Shown piece by piece: positions 52,939 to 61,673 of a stretch of 64,000 nucleotides of DNA; the stretch's first letter is position 1, and the number at the start of each line of letters is the position of its first letter. A program made the translations under genes and the position numbers. Under the pieces are notes generated by a model, which ran no database searches, was not told where the DNA came from, and worked only from the letters and a program-made list of their open reading frames with translations. Origin of the DNA: Gemmataceae bacterium (lineage in GTDB: Bacteria; Planctomycetota; Planctomycetia; Gemmatales; Gemmataceae); the NCBI GenBank assembly GCA_022842245.1, contig JALHPZ010000003.1, forward strand, positions 152,156 to 216,155, written 5' to 3'.

Positions 52939-55900
52939 CTACCGTCTCATGTCCCAGTCCCGTTCCCGTTCCCGCAACCGTCTGCGGATCAGTGCCAGAT
53001 CCCAGACGTCCAATCCCGAATCGGGTTGGTCGGTCACGCCGATCAGATAGGGGCCGTTCGTCGCGAGCAGTTCGACGGTGGTCCGACGCTCCGGGTGCTC
53101 GAGCGTGAGAAGCATTCGACCGGTTTCGGTATCCCACAAACGGATCCGACCATCGATTTGCGAGAGCGCGATCCACGAACCGTCGCCCGCGAATGCGGCT
53201 GTGCAGTGGCTAACGCCCAGTCTCGCGCTCCGCTGCCATCGTTCGGTCTCGAGGATGTCGCCATCGTTCGAGCCGGTCCACAGCCATCGGCCATCGGGGC
53301 TGAAGCGCGGCATCGTCGAAATCGGTTCGACAAATTCGGCGATCGGTGCGAGCCGATCCAGATTCCAAATCGTCAGGGATCGATCCCCGTTGCGGGTGAC
53401 GGCGGTTCGGCCGTGCGGATCGAGCACGACTCCGATGGTTCCCTCCGGCACCCGCCATTCCGTCAGGGCGTCGTCTCGCGCCAGCCAGTAGTGCGACGGC
53501 TTGGTGCCAACACCAACCTGAACGCGGCCGTCGCGCGACTGAGCAAGCAGCGGGGCGGGCAGGCTTACCGTTCGATCATACGCGATCTCGATCCGGGGAT
53601 CCTTTCGATCGGCAAAACGGGCGGTGAGCCGTTCGGTCGGGAAGGATCCCTCCGAATACTGAAGCAGCAACTCGCCATCGCGTGACGAAGAAAGGATGGA
53701 AGACCAACCGGTGGGAATCGAGGAGATCCGACGGCCGGACGCCAGATCCCAGAATACGAATCGATCCGCCAGGTTCGCGCCGACGATCCGCTCCTGATCT
53801 TGGAGAAGAGGCTTGGTTATTCCCTGCGGTACTCCGTTCTCGTGCCAGCGAAGGGTTCTCCGCTCGCGGCCCGCTTCGAATCGCCAGACATGAAGGGCGC
53901 CGGCGTGGGAGAAACCCGCCAGTTGTTGCCCCGTTCGGGACCATCGTAGCCGCGCGGTCTCGTTCGCGGATCGCGCCTCGACGAGGACTCGCCCCGATTC
54001 TGCATCGAAGACCGTCGCCTTCGTTGGCCCGATCGCGGCGAGGTAAAGCCCGGACGGATGCACGGCGAGTTCGGTAATGGGTGTCGCACTAGTCCATTCC
54101 GTCAGTATCGGATGTGAGTCGCTTGCGTCGAATTGGCGGACGCGGTGCCGCGAGTCGTCGTGGTCGCCGTCTCGATCGGTGATGAACAATCCCCGGCCGT
54201 CGGGGTGCCACGTCATCGCGGAGATTCGACCGAAGTTGGCGTCGATTCGCCGACGGTGACCGGTTTGCGCGTCGAGGAGGAAACAGGACGCGACCGCGTC
54301 GTCGCCAATCGCGACGATCGGCCGTGTCGGGTGCAAAGCCAGGATGCGATTCCCGGTGGCCCCGTTCGTCAGTCCGGTTCGCACCCGCGAAATCGGAAGA
54401 CCATCCTTGGCGCGATAGCAACCCAGTTCGCCGTTTCCATGCAGCACGACGAATCGTTCGGCCCCCGACGCAGCCGACCATTCGGCGACGTCGGGGATTG
54501 TCACGGGTTTTTCAACGTCGGACCGATTGAATTGCAAGAGTCGCAGTTCGCGATCCACTGTCCGTGCCAGGAGTCGTTGGCCGGGCAAAAACCGGAAGTC
54601 GATGTATGCACCGTCCGTGAATCGCGCGAGCGGTTCGGCATCGCCAAACCGGTATATCGTCAGTTCGCCTGCCGCATCGATCCGTCCATATCGATGGTGA
54701 TCCGGGTCGATCTCGAGGTCTTTCGTGCCGGATGGAATCCGGTCGCCGGTTGGCTCGGCCTGCAGGTCCGGGATCACCAACGCCGCGACGGTCAGGTCGC
54801 GCAACTCTTGCTCGATGGAATCTCTCTGGCCGATTTCCCGGGAGAAACGATCGGCTCGATCGAGCAGGGCCAGCGTTTCGAATCGTCGACCGGGACCGAG
54901 GTCCATGACCCGGGCACGGGCCTGGAGCATGAGCAGGTCCAGTTGATTCCGCTCCATGTGCTGCAATTGCGATTTCGACTCGGCCAGCGCGGTCGCCATT
55001 TGCCAGTTCTGACGCGCGATGAACGCCGTCACGAGGAAGGTTCCGAAGAGGATCAGCGAACAGGCCGCGGCGAGGGCCGGGTTCGTACGGATCCAACACC
55101 ACGTTTGGGTGCGTAAGGAGGGTCGACGGGCGAACGGCGGCAGACCATCGAGGAATCGTTGGAGATCGTCGCGAAACGCGGCCATGCCGGTATAGCGTCG
55201 TCGAGGCTCTCGTTCGATCGCCTTGAGCACGATCGTTTCCAGTTCGCGGGGAATGAACGGATCGACGACCCGGGGCGGCGGCGGCGATTGCGTGAGGACG
55301 GCGTGTTGGAGTTCCGGCAGGTCGGTCTGCGGAAAGGCCGGTCGCAAGGTCAGCAATTCGTACAGCGAGATACCGAGGCCGTAGATGTCGCAGGCCGGTT
55401 CGGATTCACCGCGGAACCGTTCGGGTGCGAGATAGCGGAGCGTTCCGACGACTTCGCCGCGGCGGGTGAGATTGTCGGCGCGCTCGACTTTCGCCAGTCC
55501 GAAGTCGGCGATCCAGGTCTTGAGGTTTCGATCGATCAGGAGATTCGAGGGTTTGATGTCGCGGTGGACCACGCCGTTGCGGTGCGCGTGCGAAAGGCCG
55601 TCCGCCGCTTGCAGCGCGATCCGGGCCACCGCCCGATGCCAGTCCGCCGTGCCCGGCGCGGGCAGGAGATCCGCGATGCGGGGTTGGTCCGGTTCCGGGT
55701 TGCTGGTTTCGGGGATGCCGAAGAAGGAATCGTGGGCCAACTGTGGAGTGGGCGATTCGGGTTCCTCGTCTCGTCGGGCGCGCAAATCGGCGAGCACGCG
55801 GTTGATCCCGTCGCCCGGGATGAGATCCATCACCAGGTAATGCAAACCGTTCGTTTCGAAAATGCCATGGATGGGGACGATGTTGGGGTGGCGCAATCGA

Positions 55901-56295
55901 TCGGTCGTCGAGGCCTCCTGGCGGAACCGATCCAGATCCTGTCGGGTGCGACCGGGGAGCAGGATTTTCAAGGCATAACGGCGGTCGGGCGATTGGCTGC
56001 GTGTCTCGCGGACCGCTTCGTAGACCATGCCCATCGAGCCGCCGCCGAGAAACCGAACGATCCGGAACTCGCCGAGTTGATTGGGCAGGTGGACGGTTTT
56101 GTCGCGCGCGTGTTCGGCGGCGTACTCCATCGCGAAGAGGGCGGGAACGAGCCGGCGGATCCGGTCCGCCAGATGCGGATGCCGCGATGCCAGGACTTCG
56201 ATATTCGGTGACGCTCCACGACGGGCGCAGGCTAGTAATTCATCAACAATGCGGTCGAGTGTCGAGTCGTCGTCTGGCGGATCGTCCGGGGTCAT
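52939..56295 (-). CDS. Membrane Ser/Thr protein kinase with C-terminal WD40-like beta-propeller
   Basis: 1118 residues from ATG 56295, overlapping the sigma factor stop by 4 bases. An N-terminal helical segment (10-60) has the form LDRIVDELLACARRG, common before planctomycete kinases. The kinase domain spans about 76-382: LGGGSMGMVYEA (83-94), Lys110 in ALK, HRDIKPSN (244-251, Asp246), DFG (264-266) and GTLRYLAPERF. An acidic/Pro-rich insert of about 50 residues lies at 170-218 between the lobes' helices. A membrane helix is at about 406-427. The rest (about 480-1110) carries WD40-like blades, for example SRTGQQLAGFSHAGALHVWR and SQIDGRIRLWDTETGRMLLT. The propeller probably binds a ligand or protein. 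It pairs with the ECF sigma factor upstream. Confidence 0.93.
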   Translation of the reverse strand: MTPDDPPDDDSTLDRIVDELLACARRGASPNIEVLASRHPHLADRIRRLVPALFAMEYAAEHARDKTVHLPNQLGEFRIVRFLGGGSMGMVYEAVRETRSQSPDRRYALKILLPGRTRQDLDRFRQEASTTDRLRHPNIVPIHGIFETNGLHYLVMDLIPGDGINRVLADLRARRDEEPESPTPQLAHDSFFGIPETSNPEPDQPRIADLLPAPGTADWHRAVARIALQAADGLSHAHRNGVVHRDIKPSNLLIDRNLKTWIADFGLAKVERADNLTRRGEVVGTLRYLAPERFRGESEPACDIYGLGISLYELLTLRPAFPQTDLPELQHAVLTQSPPPPRVVDPFIPRELETIVLKAIEREPRRRYTGMAAFRDDLQRFLDGLPPFARRPSLRTQTWCWIRTNPALAAACSLILFGTFLVTAFIARQNWQMATALAESKSQLQHMERNQLDLLMLQARARVMDLGPGRRFETLALLDRADRFSREIGQRDSIEQELRDLTVAALVIPDLQAEPTGDRIPSGTKDLEIDPDHHRYGRIDAAGELTIYRFGDAEPLARFTDGAYIDFRFLPGQRLLARTVDRELRLLQFNRSDVEKPVTIPDVAEWSAASGAERFVVLHGNGELGCYRAKDGLPISRVRTGLTNGATGNRILALHPTRPIVAIGDDAVASCFLLDAQTGHRRRIDANFGRISAMTWHPDGRGLFITDRDGDHDDSRHRVRQFDASDSHPILTEWTSATPITELAVHPSGLYLAAIGPTKATVFDAESGRVLVEARSANETARLRWSRTGQQLAGFSHAGALHVWRFEAGRERRTLRWHENGVPQGITKPLLQDQERIVGANLADRFVFWDLASGRRISSIPTGWSSILSSSRDGELLLQYSEGSFPTERLTARFADRKDPRIEIAYDRTVSLPAPLLAQSRDGRVQVGVGTKPSHYWLARDDALTEWRVPEGTIGVVLDPHGRTAVTRNGDRSLTIWNLDRLAPIAEFVEPISTMPRFSPDGRWLWTGSNDGDILETERWQRSARLGVSHCTAAFAGDGSWIALSQIDGRIRLWDTETGRMLLTLEHPERRTTVELLATNGPYLIGVTDQPDSGLDVWDLALIRRRLRERERDWDMRR

Positions 56296-56942
56296 GAGAT
56301 GACCTCGCGGTCCGCATCGATTCCCTTGAGGAGGTTGGTGATCCGCTCCAACGCGCGCAGGTAGCGCTTGCGCGCGGCGGCCTCGGTGATGCCGAGGACC
56401 GTGGACGTTTCCAGTGCGGTCAGTTGTTCGAAGTGTCGGAGTACGAGCACTTCGCGGTCGTCAGTCGCGAGCGAGTCGAGCGCCGCGATCACGCGACGGC
56501 GGCGCTCTTCGAGGATCGCCTCCGAGACGGGGGATCTTTCCCGACCGACCAGCAATCCGGCCAGATTGACGGACGACGCTTCCGGAAACGGGTGCACGCC
56601 GTTGGCCGGCCGGCGCTTCTTGACGCGGAGTTGTCGGCGGTGCACCCGCGACAGGGCGTCGCCGACCAGGTAGCGCAGCCAGAGGAAAAACGAGACTTTG
56701 GGCTGTTCGAGATACTGCGGCAACCGATCCAGCACGAGTTTATAGGCGTCTTGAAGGACATCCGACGGATCGACGAGTCCCGCCAGCCGGGGGTCGAGGC
56801 GCAGGCGCACGATCCGGCGCAGTCGCGGGCCGTGTTCGTGGACGATCGCGCTCCAGGCTCCGCGATCCCCCGCGACGGCGCGGCGGATCATTTCGAGCGA
56901 TTCGTCGGCGTTCGGTATGGGGGTATCGGACATCGGCGACAT
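56292..56942 (-). CDS. ECF-type sigma factor coupled to a Ser/Thr kinase
   Basis: 216 residues from ATG 56942; a second Met three residues on (56933) is possible. Region 2: AWSAIVHEHGPRLRRIVRLRL, then GLVDPSDVLQDAYKLVLDRL and FFLWLRYLVGDALSRVHRRQL (about 30-105). Region 4: DSLATDDREVLVLRHFEQLTAL, then a helix-turn-helix ALETSTVLGITEAAARKRYLRALER (about 175-202). The stop overlaps the start of the kinase gene by 4 bases (ATGA), the arrangement of planctomycete sigma factors that are thought to be controlled by Ser/Thr kinases instead of anti-sigma factors. It follows the YdjC-type deacetylase gene by 54 bases on the same strand. Confidence 0.93.
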   Translation of the reverse strand: MSPMSDTPIPNADESLEMIRRAVAGDRGAWSAIVHEHGPRLRRIVRLRLDPRLAGLVDPSDVLQDAYKLVLDRLPQYLEQPKVSFFLWLRYLVGDALSRVHRRQLRVKKRRPANGVHPFPEASSVNLAGLLVGRERSPVSEAILEERRRRVIAALDSLATDDREVLVLRHFEQLTALETSTVLGITEAAARKRYLRALERITNLLKGIDADREVIS

Positions 56943-56996
56943 CGTACCGCCGACGGAGAGCCGAATACAAACGAGTTCTTTCGACTCGGCAGGAAA

Positions 56997-57893
56997 TCAG
57001 GCCACCGAAGACAACGGGATTCCTGCCGATGCGGCCCCGATGGCGATTCCGGCCGCGTCGATCGGCTGGAACCCTGCGTCGCGAATCGCCCGTTCCAGTC
57101 CCGGATCGGAGAGTCGTTCGTACTCCACGACCCGCCTTTGGATCTGACCATCGGTGAGGCTGCCGTCCCGACCGACCAACGTGCGATCGAAATGCCCGGG
57201 GTGACAGGTCAGTTCGACGGTCCGGCAGGTACTCGCTTCGATCCAGTTCATGAAGAACCGAGGATCGTGCACGCAGGGCGGATCGGTGACGCCGATCAGT
57301 TCATCGTTGCCCGGAAACGGAAAGGTTCGGGACCGGCCGAACCGGGAGAGCACGAATCGTTTGAGTCGCCCGCCGGGAACGCCGTTCAGTGTCGCGCGCG
57401 ATTCGACCACGCGACGGACGAACGGCACCGGAGTCTGGCCGTCGAGAATACGCATTAGCGCACGACGAACCGGCCCGAAGACCTGGAGATGATGGTGGCA
57501 GTTCACATTGCGCGGCAACTGCTCCGCGAGATCGAGAAAACGGATGTACTGCGCGCTCAATTCGGATTCGATTTCCGACTCACGGATCCGTCCCTGCACG
57601 AGACGGAGCAGGAAACGACCCAGGGTGTGGAATCGACCGCGCCGGTCGACGAGCGATGGCACGAGATCGGGCGAACAGATCGGGCTGTCGAGGGTCAGGC
57701 AGGGGTGCCAGCCAAGCTCGACCGGGCAGCCGCGCCGCCGCCACTGGCGGATGCCGTCGCGAGCGTAGGGGGAGGTCACGAGCAGAACGGTCGAACGGAC
57801 GATGCCCAATTCCGCGAGGTCGAGAATGCCGCGCGACGTTTCGGGGCCGATGCCGAAGTCGTCCGCCGTGATAAGTAGCAGTCGATCGGGCAT
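56997..57893 (-). CDS. YdjC/ChbG/HpnK-family carbohydrate deacetylase-like protein
   Basis: 298 residues from ATG 57893; the ATG shares a base with the stop of the upstream glycosyltransferase gene (TGATG), so the two are coupled. Metal-site landmarks of the family: LLLITADDFG (Asp11, Asp12), ELGWHPCLT (His63, replacing the usual GLHxxLT), NCHHHLQVFGPVR (133-145) and ELTCHPGHFD near 231. Family members remove N-acetyl groups from chitobiose or from the sugar of glycolipids such as hopanoids. Together with the GT2 partner it probably acts on a glycolipid or glycan intermediate; the exact substrate cannot be told. No squalene-hopene genes are in the window. Confidence 0.85.
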   Translation of the reverse strand: MPDRLLLITADDFGIGPETSRGILDLAELGIVRSTVLLVTSPYARDGIRQWRRRGCPVELGWHPCLTLDSPICSPDLVPSLVDRRGRFHTLGRFLLRLVQGRIRESEIESELSAQYIRFLDLAEQLPRNVNCHHHLQVFGPVRRALMRILDGQTPVPFVRRVVESRATLNGVPGGRLKRFVLSRFGRSRTFPFPGNDELIGVTDPPCVHDPRFFMNWIEASTCRTVELTCHPGHFDRTLVGRDGSLTDGQIQRRVVEYERLSDPGLERAIRDAGFQPIDAAGIAIGAASAGIPLSSVA

Positions 57894-58669
57894 CACGCGG
57901 CTTCCCGCGCGAGTGCCGGTTCGCGTCCGATGGCGACGAACGGAGGCACCAGGATCCGCTTCCACTTGCGGCGGATCTGGTGAAGTTCCCGAAGCATGGC
58001 CAGGGCGGAACGGAATCCGGTCGTACTAACCCGATCGCGGCAGCGGACCCGCACGGGAACCTCGATGACGGGGATCGCGCTGCGATCCAAGGCGAGGAGC
58101 AATTCGCAGTCGAAGCCGAATCCGTCGCAAGTCGTGCGCGGGAGAAGGTGATGGATGATCTCGGCGGTGAAGCCCTTCAAGCCGGCCTGGGAGTCGACCT
58201 GGCGGATTGGCAGGACGCGTCGGGCGAGCCAGCCGAAGATGGCGCTCTGAAGTTGCCGGCGGTGTGCGTAGCCGAGCAGGTGCGCGGGGACGACCAGTTC
58301 GCTGTCGGGGTGCGTGCGAGACGCGATCGCTGCGACGGCGCCCTGGCGCAGCGTGTCCGCGATGCGGAGGATGTCGTCGAATCCGTAGGCCAGGTCGATA
58401 TCGGTGAAGATCCGATATTCGCCGCGGGCTGCGAGCAAGCCCGTCCGGACCGCGTATCCTTTACCGCGATTGCTCGGGTAGGAGACGACCCGAATTCGAT
58501 CGTCCGGAGGCAGGCGATTTAATTGCGAGGTCGTGTCGTCGGTGCATCCATCGAGGACGATCACGACTTCCCACGGATCGGGCTGGCCGTCGAGAAAGTC
58601 GGCCAGCGCGTGCCAGGTCGAAGCGATCGTCGGGCCGGGGTTGTAAGCGGGCAGCACGAGACTGAACAC
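57893..58669 (-). CDS. Family 2 glycosyltransferase, dolichol-phosphate-sugar-synthase-like
   Basis: 258 residues from ATG 58669. The N-terminal Rossmann-like half is canonical GT-A: MFSLVLPAYNPGPTIASTW, VVIVLDGCTDDT (Asp40), NRGKGYAVRTGLLAARGEY (68-85) and the DxD motif TDIDLAYG (Asp90, Asp92). QVDSQAGLKGFTAEII near 159-174 and CDGFGFDCELL near 182-192 are typical of the DPM1/DolP group. There is no C-terminal membrane anchor. It should move a sugar from a nucleotide donor to a polyprenyl or glycan acceptor. It is first in a unit with the deacetylase, and then probably the sigma factor and kinase genes. Confidence 0.9.
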   Translation of the reverse strand: MFSLVLPAYNPGPTIASTWHALADFLDGQPDPWEVVIVLDGCTDDTTSQLNRLPPDDRIRVVSYPSNRGKGYAVRTGLLAARGEYRIFTDIDLAYGFDDILRIADTLRQGAVAAIASRTHPDSELVVPAHLLGYAHRRQLQSAIFGWLARRVLPIRQVDSQAGLKGFTAEIIHHLLPRTTCDGFGFDCELLLALDRSAIPVIEVPVRVRCRDRVSTTGFRSALAMLRELHQIRRKWKRILVPPFVAIGREPALAREAA

Positions 58670-58830
58670 GGGCGACGTCCTTGCCGCAGGGTACTTCGCG
58701 AGAAGCTAACCGATTCGAGGACTGGCTGGAAAGGCGAATCTGCGAGGTCCGCGTTGGCGGTGCGCGATTGACAGGACCGGGCCGACACGGCATATCCCCG
58801 GTTGAGGGACGGTTCCGTCCGGGGGCGATC

Positions 58831-59421
58831 ATGCAACGACTCGTGGGACTGTGCGGTTTGCTCGCGGCCGGATGCGCGACGGTGCCGCCGTTGGACAATC
58901 CTTTAACGGTCCGCGCCGTCGAGGAAAACCCGGCCCTGATCGCGCCCGTGACGCCCGACGCCAATAGTTACGCGAAGCTCTGGGAACACGTGATCGACGT
59001 GCTGGACGACGATTTCGAGCTGAAACCGCCGTCGCGCTACGCCGGGTATCTGGAGTCGGTGCCGCGAATAGCACCGGGATACGAACAACCTTGGAAGTCC
59101 GGCTCGCCGGACCGTCGCGAACGGCTCATTGCCACGGCGCAGACCGTCCGGAATACGGCGAAGATCTGGATCAACGCCGGCGACCGCGGCGGCTACCGCG
59201 TTTATGTGGAGGTATGGCGGGAACTGCTCGATCAGGAGCAACCGATCCGGGCCATCGGCGGCGCCGCCGTCTTCAGCGAAGCGCCGACCGTCGACCGTCG
59301 GTTCGACGTGGTGGGCGTCGAATCCTCGGCCGAGCGGAACTGGATTCCCGCCGGCCGCGACTACGCGTTCGAACAGCGGATTTTGTCCCGGATCCGTGCC
59401 CGATCAAACGATTGCCGGTGA
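58831..59421 (+). CDS. Putative lipoprotein, 196 residues
   Basis: ATG 58831 begins a short lipoprotein signal MQRLVGLCGLLAAGC, with the lipobox Cys at residue 15. The mature part includes NSYAKLWEHVIDVLDDDFEL near 50, a YAGYLESVPRIAPGYEQPWK segment near 72, and RGGYRVYVEVWRELLDQEQP near 121. The protein ends in an Arg-rich stretch. This arrangement occurs in planctomycete outer-surface lipoproteins of unknown role. It is divergent from the GT2 gene (161 bases) and its stop is one base from the convergent histidine kinase gene. Lipidation is fairly sure, function unknown. Confidence 0.75.
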   Translation: MQRLVGLCGLLAAGCATVPPLDNPLTVRAVEENPALIAPVTPDANSYAKLWEHVIDVLDDDFELKPPSRYAGYLESVPRIAPGYEQPWKSGSPDRRERLIATAQTVRNTAKIWINAGDRGGYRVYVEVWRELLDQEQPIRAIGGAAVFSEAPTVDRRFDVVGVESSAERNWIPAGRDYAFEQRILSRIRARSNDCR

Positions 59422-59422
59422 T

Positions 59423-60181
59423 TTACAGGTCTTCGATCCGCTTCTTCGGCAACTTGATGGTGAAGGTCGAACCTTTGCCAACGACGCTCTCGACGCGGAT
59501 TCGTCCCTGATGTTGCTCGATGATCTGGCGGCAGACACTGAGGCCGAGGCCGGTGCCGCCGCGGCCGTATTCGTCGGGCAGTTTCGTGGTGAAGAACGGT
59601 TCGAAGATCTGCCGGAGGTTTTCGGGAGCGATCCCCAAACCCGTGTCGGCGATCTTGATCTCGGAGGTTTCGCCGTCCGGGAGTTCCCGGGTTTCGATTC
59701 GCAGCCGTCCGCCGTTCGGCATCGCCTGCCGCGCGTTGATGATGAGATTCACGAGAATCTGTTCAATCTGGCCGGCAACGACCAGTGCGGTCGGTCGGCC
59801 GTGGAAACGCTTCTCAACCTGCACGCGGTGTTTGGAAAGGTCCTTGTCCGTGAGGATGAGAACATCCTCGATCAGTTTCACGAGGTCGGTTTGTTCGCGA
59901 AGGGTGGAGTTGTTCCGTGCGAAGCCGAGCATGCTGTTGACGATGGTCGCGGCTCGCTGGCCGCCACGGATGATCCGCTCGAACGCCTGGGTCTGGGCGG
60001 CGGGATTCTGCCCGCGGAGTCCCATTTTGGCGTAATTGAGAATGGTTGTCAGGATGTTGTTGAATTCATGGGCGACACTCGACGCCAATTCGCCAACGCT
60101 GCTAAGCCGTTGCGCCTGCAGCAGTTGCTGGCGGAGCGAATCCAATTCGGCGGTGGGTGCAAGGACTTCGTGGCTCGTCAT
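59423..60181 (-). CDS. Soluble sensor-less histidine kinase
   Basis: 252 residues from ATG 60181. The protein holds only a transmitter module. The dimerisation helix and H-box is SSVGELASSVAHEFNNILTT with phospho-acceptor His38. The N-box is ILVNLIINARQAM (142-154), G1 is ADTGLGI (178-184), the F-box is IFEPFFTTK, and G2 is GGTGLGLSVCRQI (208-220). No membrane helix, PAS or GAF domain is present, only about 20 helical residues before the H-box. It must get its signal from a separate protein. No response regulator gene is in the window, so it is an orphan kinase. It converges with the lipoprotein gene. Confidence 0.93.
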   Translation of the reverse strand: MTSHEVLAPTAELDSLRQQLLQAQRLSSVGELASSVAHEFNNILTTILNYAKMGLRGQNPAAQTQAFERIIRGGQRAATIVNSMLGFARNNSTLREQTDLVKLIEDVLILTDKDLSKHRVQVEKRFHGRPTALVVAGQIEQILVNLIINARQAMPNGGRLRIETRELPDGETSEIKIADTGLGIAPENLRQIFEPFFTTKLPDEYGRGGTGLGLSVCRQIIEQHQGRIRVESVVGKGSTFTIKLPKKRIEDL

Positions 60182-60443
60182 GGCCGCCTCCGGGTTCCGA
60201 TGTCAAACCGTATCGGTTATGCGGGCGGAGGCTCTTCATCATTTCGCAATTGGTCGATTCGGAAAGAAGGCATCGCGAAAAGTGGGATTCGTGTTCGAAC
60301 GGTGGAAATTTGATGAAATCCGTAAATATTTGGAATGAATCGGCACGTTGAACTCGTCATAATCGAGACCGGGAATACTCGCCGACGTGCCAACTGCCAT
60401 CCTTCTGTTCTCTTCGGCCGTCGATTCCCACTCGGAGGTGCTC
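60182..60443. promoter_or_regulatory. Divergent region between histidine kinase and DUF1559 gene
   Basis: 262 bases with an AT-rich core (about 60290-60345: GAAATTTGATGAAATCC and AAATATTTGGAATG). Promoters for both directions should lie here, but no standard -35/-10 pair could be fixed. GGAGG at 60434-60438, 5 bases before ATG 60444, serves the pseudopilin gene. Confidence 0.35.
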
Positions 60444-61571
60444 ATGTCTCGAATTCGTCCGCGCAAGGGGTTCACGCTTATCGAACTCCTGGTAGTGATC
60501 GCGATCATCGCGATCCTGATCGGGTTGCTTCTGCCCGCGGTGCAGAAGGTTCGGGAGGCGGCGGCCCGGTCGACCTGCACGAATAACCTCAAACAGATGG
60601 GGTTGGCGCTCCACAACTACGAGAGTACCAACGGCAAACTGCCGACGTGGGGTTTCAATTACGCGTCCAATCCCCGGACTGCGAACCCCTATGGCGATCA
60701 GCGCCAAGGTTTCACGGCACTGGTACGGATCGCCGATTACATCGAACAAGGCCCGCTGAAAAACCAGATCCGCACCGACATCTCGATTCTCGATCCGCTC
60801 AACCTGCCGCCGCCGGCTCCCGGTTCGGTCAATCCGGCCGGTATGACTCCCGTCAAGGTCTTCGTCTGCCCGTCCGTGCCGAACTTCACGGAACTCGCGA
60901 ACTATGATTCCATCATGTCTGCCTACGGTTTCCCGACGGGCAACCGTTATTCCCGAACCGACTATTGGCCCTTCACGGGATACGACGAAACGTTGCTGAC
61001 CAACACGACCCGTTGCGGCGGCAACACCTACAACGGCCCGATCAATGCCCAGCAAGCCCAAAACTCGGGTGCCCTTTCGGTCGGCATCGGTACTCCGATC
61101 GGCCCCAACCTGGGCAACCCGTTGGTCGCCATCACCGACGGAACGAGCAACACCTTGTTCTTCTCCGAAATCGGCGGTCGCGGCTTGAACCTCTACATCC
61201 GTGGCCGGTCGATCGCCCCCATTCCCTCCAACGTCAGCGTTTTGGCCAGTTTGTCGCCTGCGCCGATTACCCCGACATCCGGTCAGGGAGATATTTCCCA
61301 GTACGCGCGCGGGGCGTGGGCAGACCAGGCTGGTGTGACATATCTCCGAGGCTACCTCGTCAACGCCACGAACAACGCGGTCGATGCGACCCAAGGCTGC
61401 CAGGTCGTGAACGCCACCAACCACGCCGCACCGTATTCGTTCCACTCCGGTGGGGCCAATACGCTCCGTTGTGATGGCTCGGTGGGCTTCATGAAGGAAA
61501 ACATCACCGGTCAGGTCCTGGCCGCGTTCATTTCCCGCAACGGCGGTGAATCGGTCCCGCTTGATCAGTAA
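60444..61571 (+). CDS. DUF1559 protein with type IV pilin-like N-terminus (pseudopilin)
   Basis: 375 residues from ATG 60444, chosen for GGAGG 5 bases upstream; in-frame codons before it add no signal. Prepilin peptidase site and helix: [20 protein letters not shown], with cleavage expected after Gly9 and Glu14 at the +5 position. Then [33 protein letters not shown], the usual DUF1559 continuation. The C-terminal hallmark [19 protein letters not shown] lies near 333. These planctomycete proteins, often in dozens of copies, are secreted and assembled by a type II/IV-like system; their role is unknown. A very strong terminator follows, so the gene is probably monocistronic. Confidence 0.95.
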   Translation: MSRIRPRKGFTLIELLVVIAIIAILIGLLLPAVQKVREAAARSTCTNNLKQMGLALHNYESTNGKLPTWGFNYASNPRTANPYGDQRQGFTALVRIADYIEQGPLKNQIRTDISILDPLNLPPPAPGSVNPAGMTPVKVFVCPSVPNFTELANYDSIMSAYGFPTGNRYSRTDYWPFTGYDETLLTNTTRCGGNTYNGPINAQQAQNSGALSVGIGTPIGPNLGNPLVAITDGTSNTLFFSEIGGRGLNLYIRGRSIAPIPSNVSVLASLSPAPITPTSGQGDISQYARGAWADQAGVTYLRGYLVNATNNAVDATQGCQVVNATNHAAPYSFHSGGANTLRCDGSVGFMKENITGQVLAAFISRNGGESVPLDQ

Positions 61572-61597
61572 TCGATTCGACGGCGAAGATTTCGCGA

Positions 61598-61638
61598 AAC
61601 CGGCCGGCCGGGGCTTTTCAAGCCCCGGCCGGCCGGTT
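61598..61638 (+). terminator. Strong intrinsic terminator after the DUF1559 gene
   Basis: Perfect 19-bp inverted repeat, 61598-61616 with 61620-61638 (core CCGGCCGGCCGGGGCTT), and a 3-base loop TTC. The downstream tail ATCGTTTG is only moderately U-rich, but stem strength is exceptional. It separates the pseudopilin from the phosphoesterase gene. Confidence 0.8.
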
Positions 61639-61673
61639 ATCGTTTGCGCATCTCCTTCCCAAGGATTCCCACC

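Noticed and set aside
60357..61445. Minus-strand frame of 362 residues opposite the DUF1559 gene
   Set aside because: The plus strand carries an unmistakable pilin-like N-terminus and DUF1559 C-terminus. The mirror frame is Arg/Val/Gly-rich.
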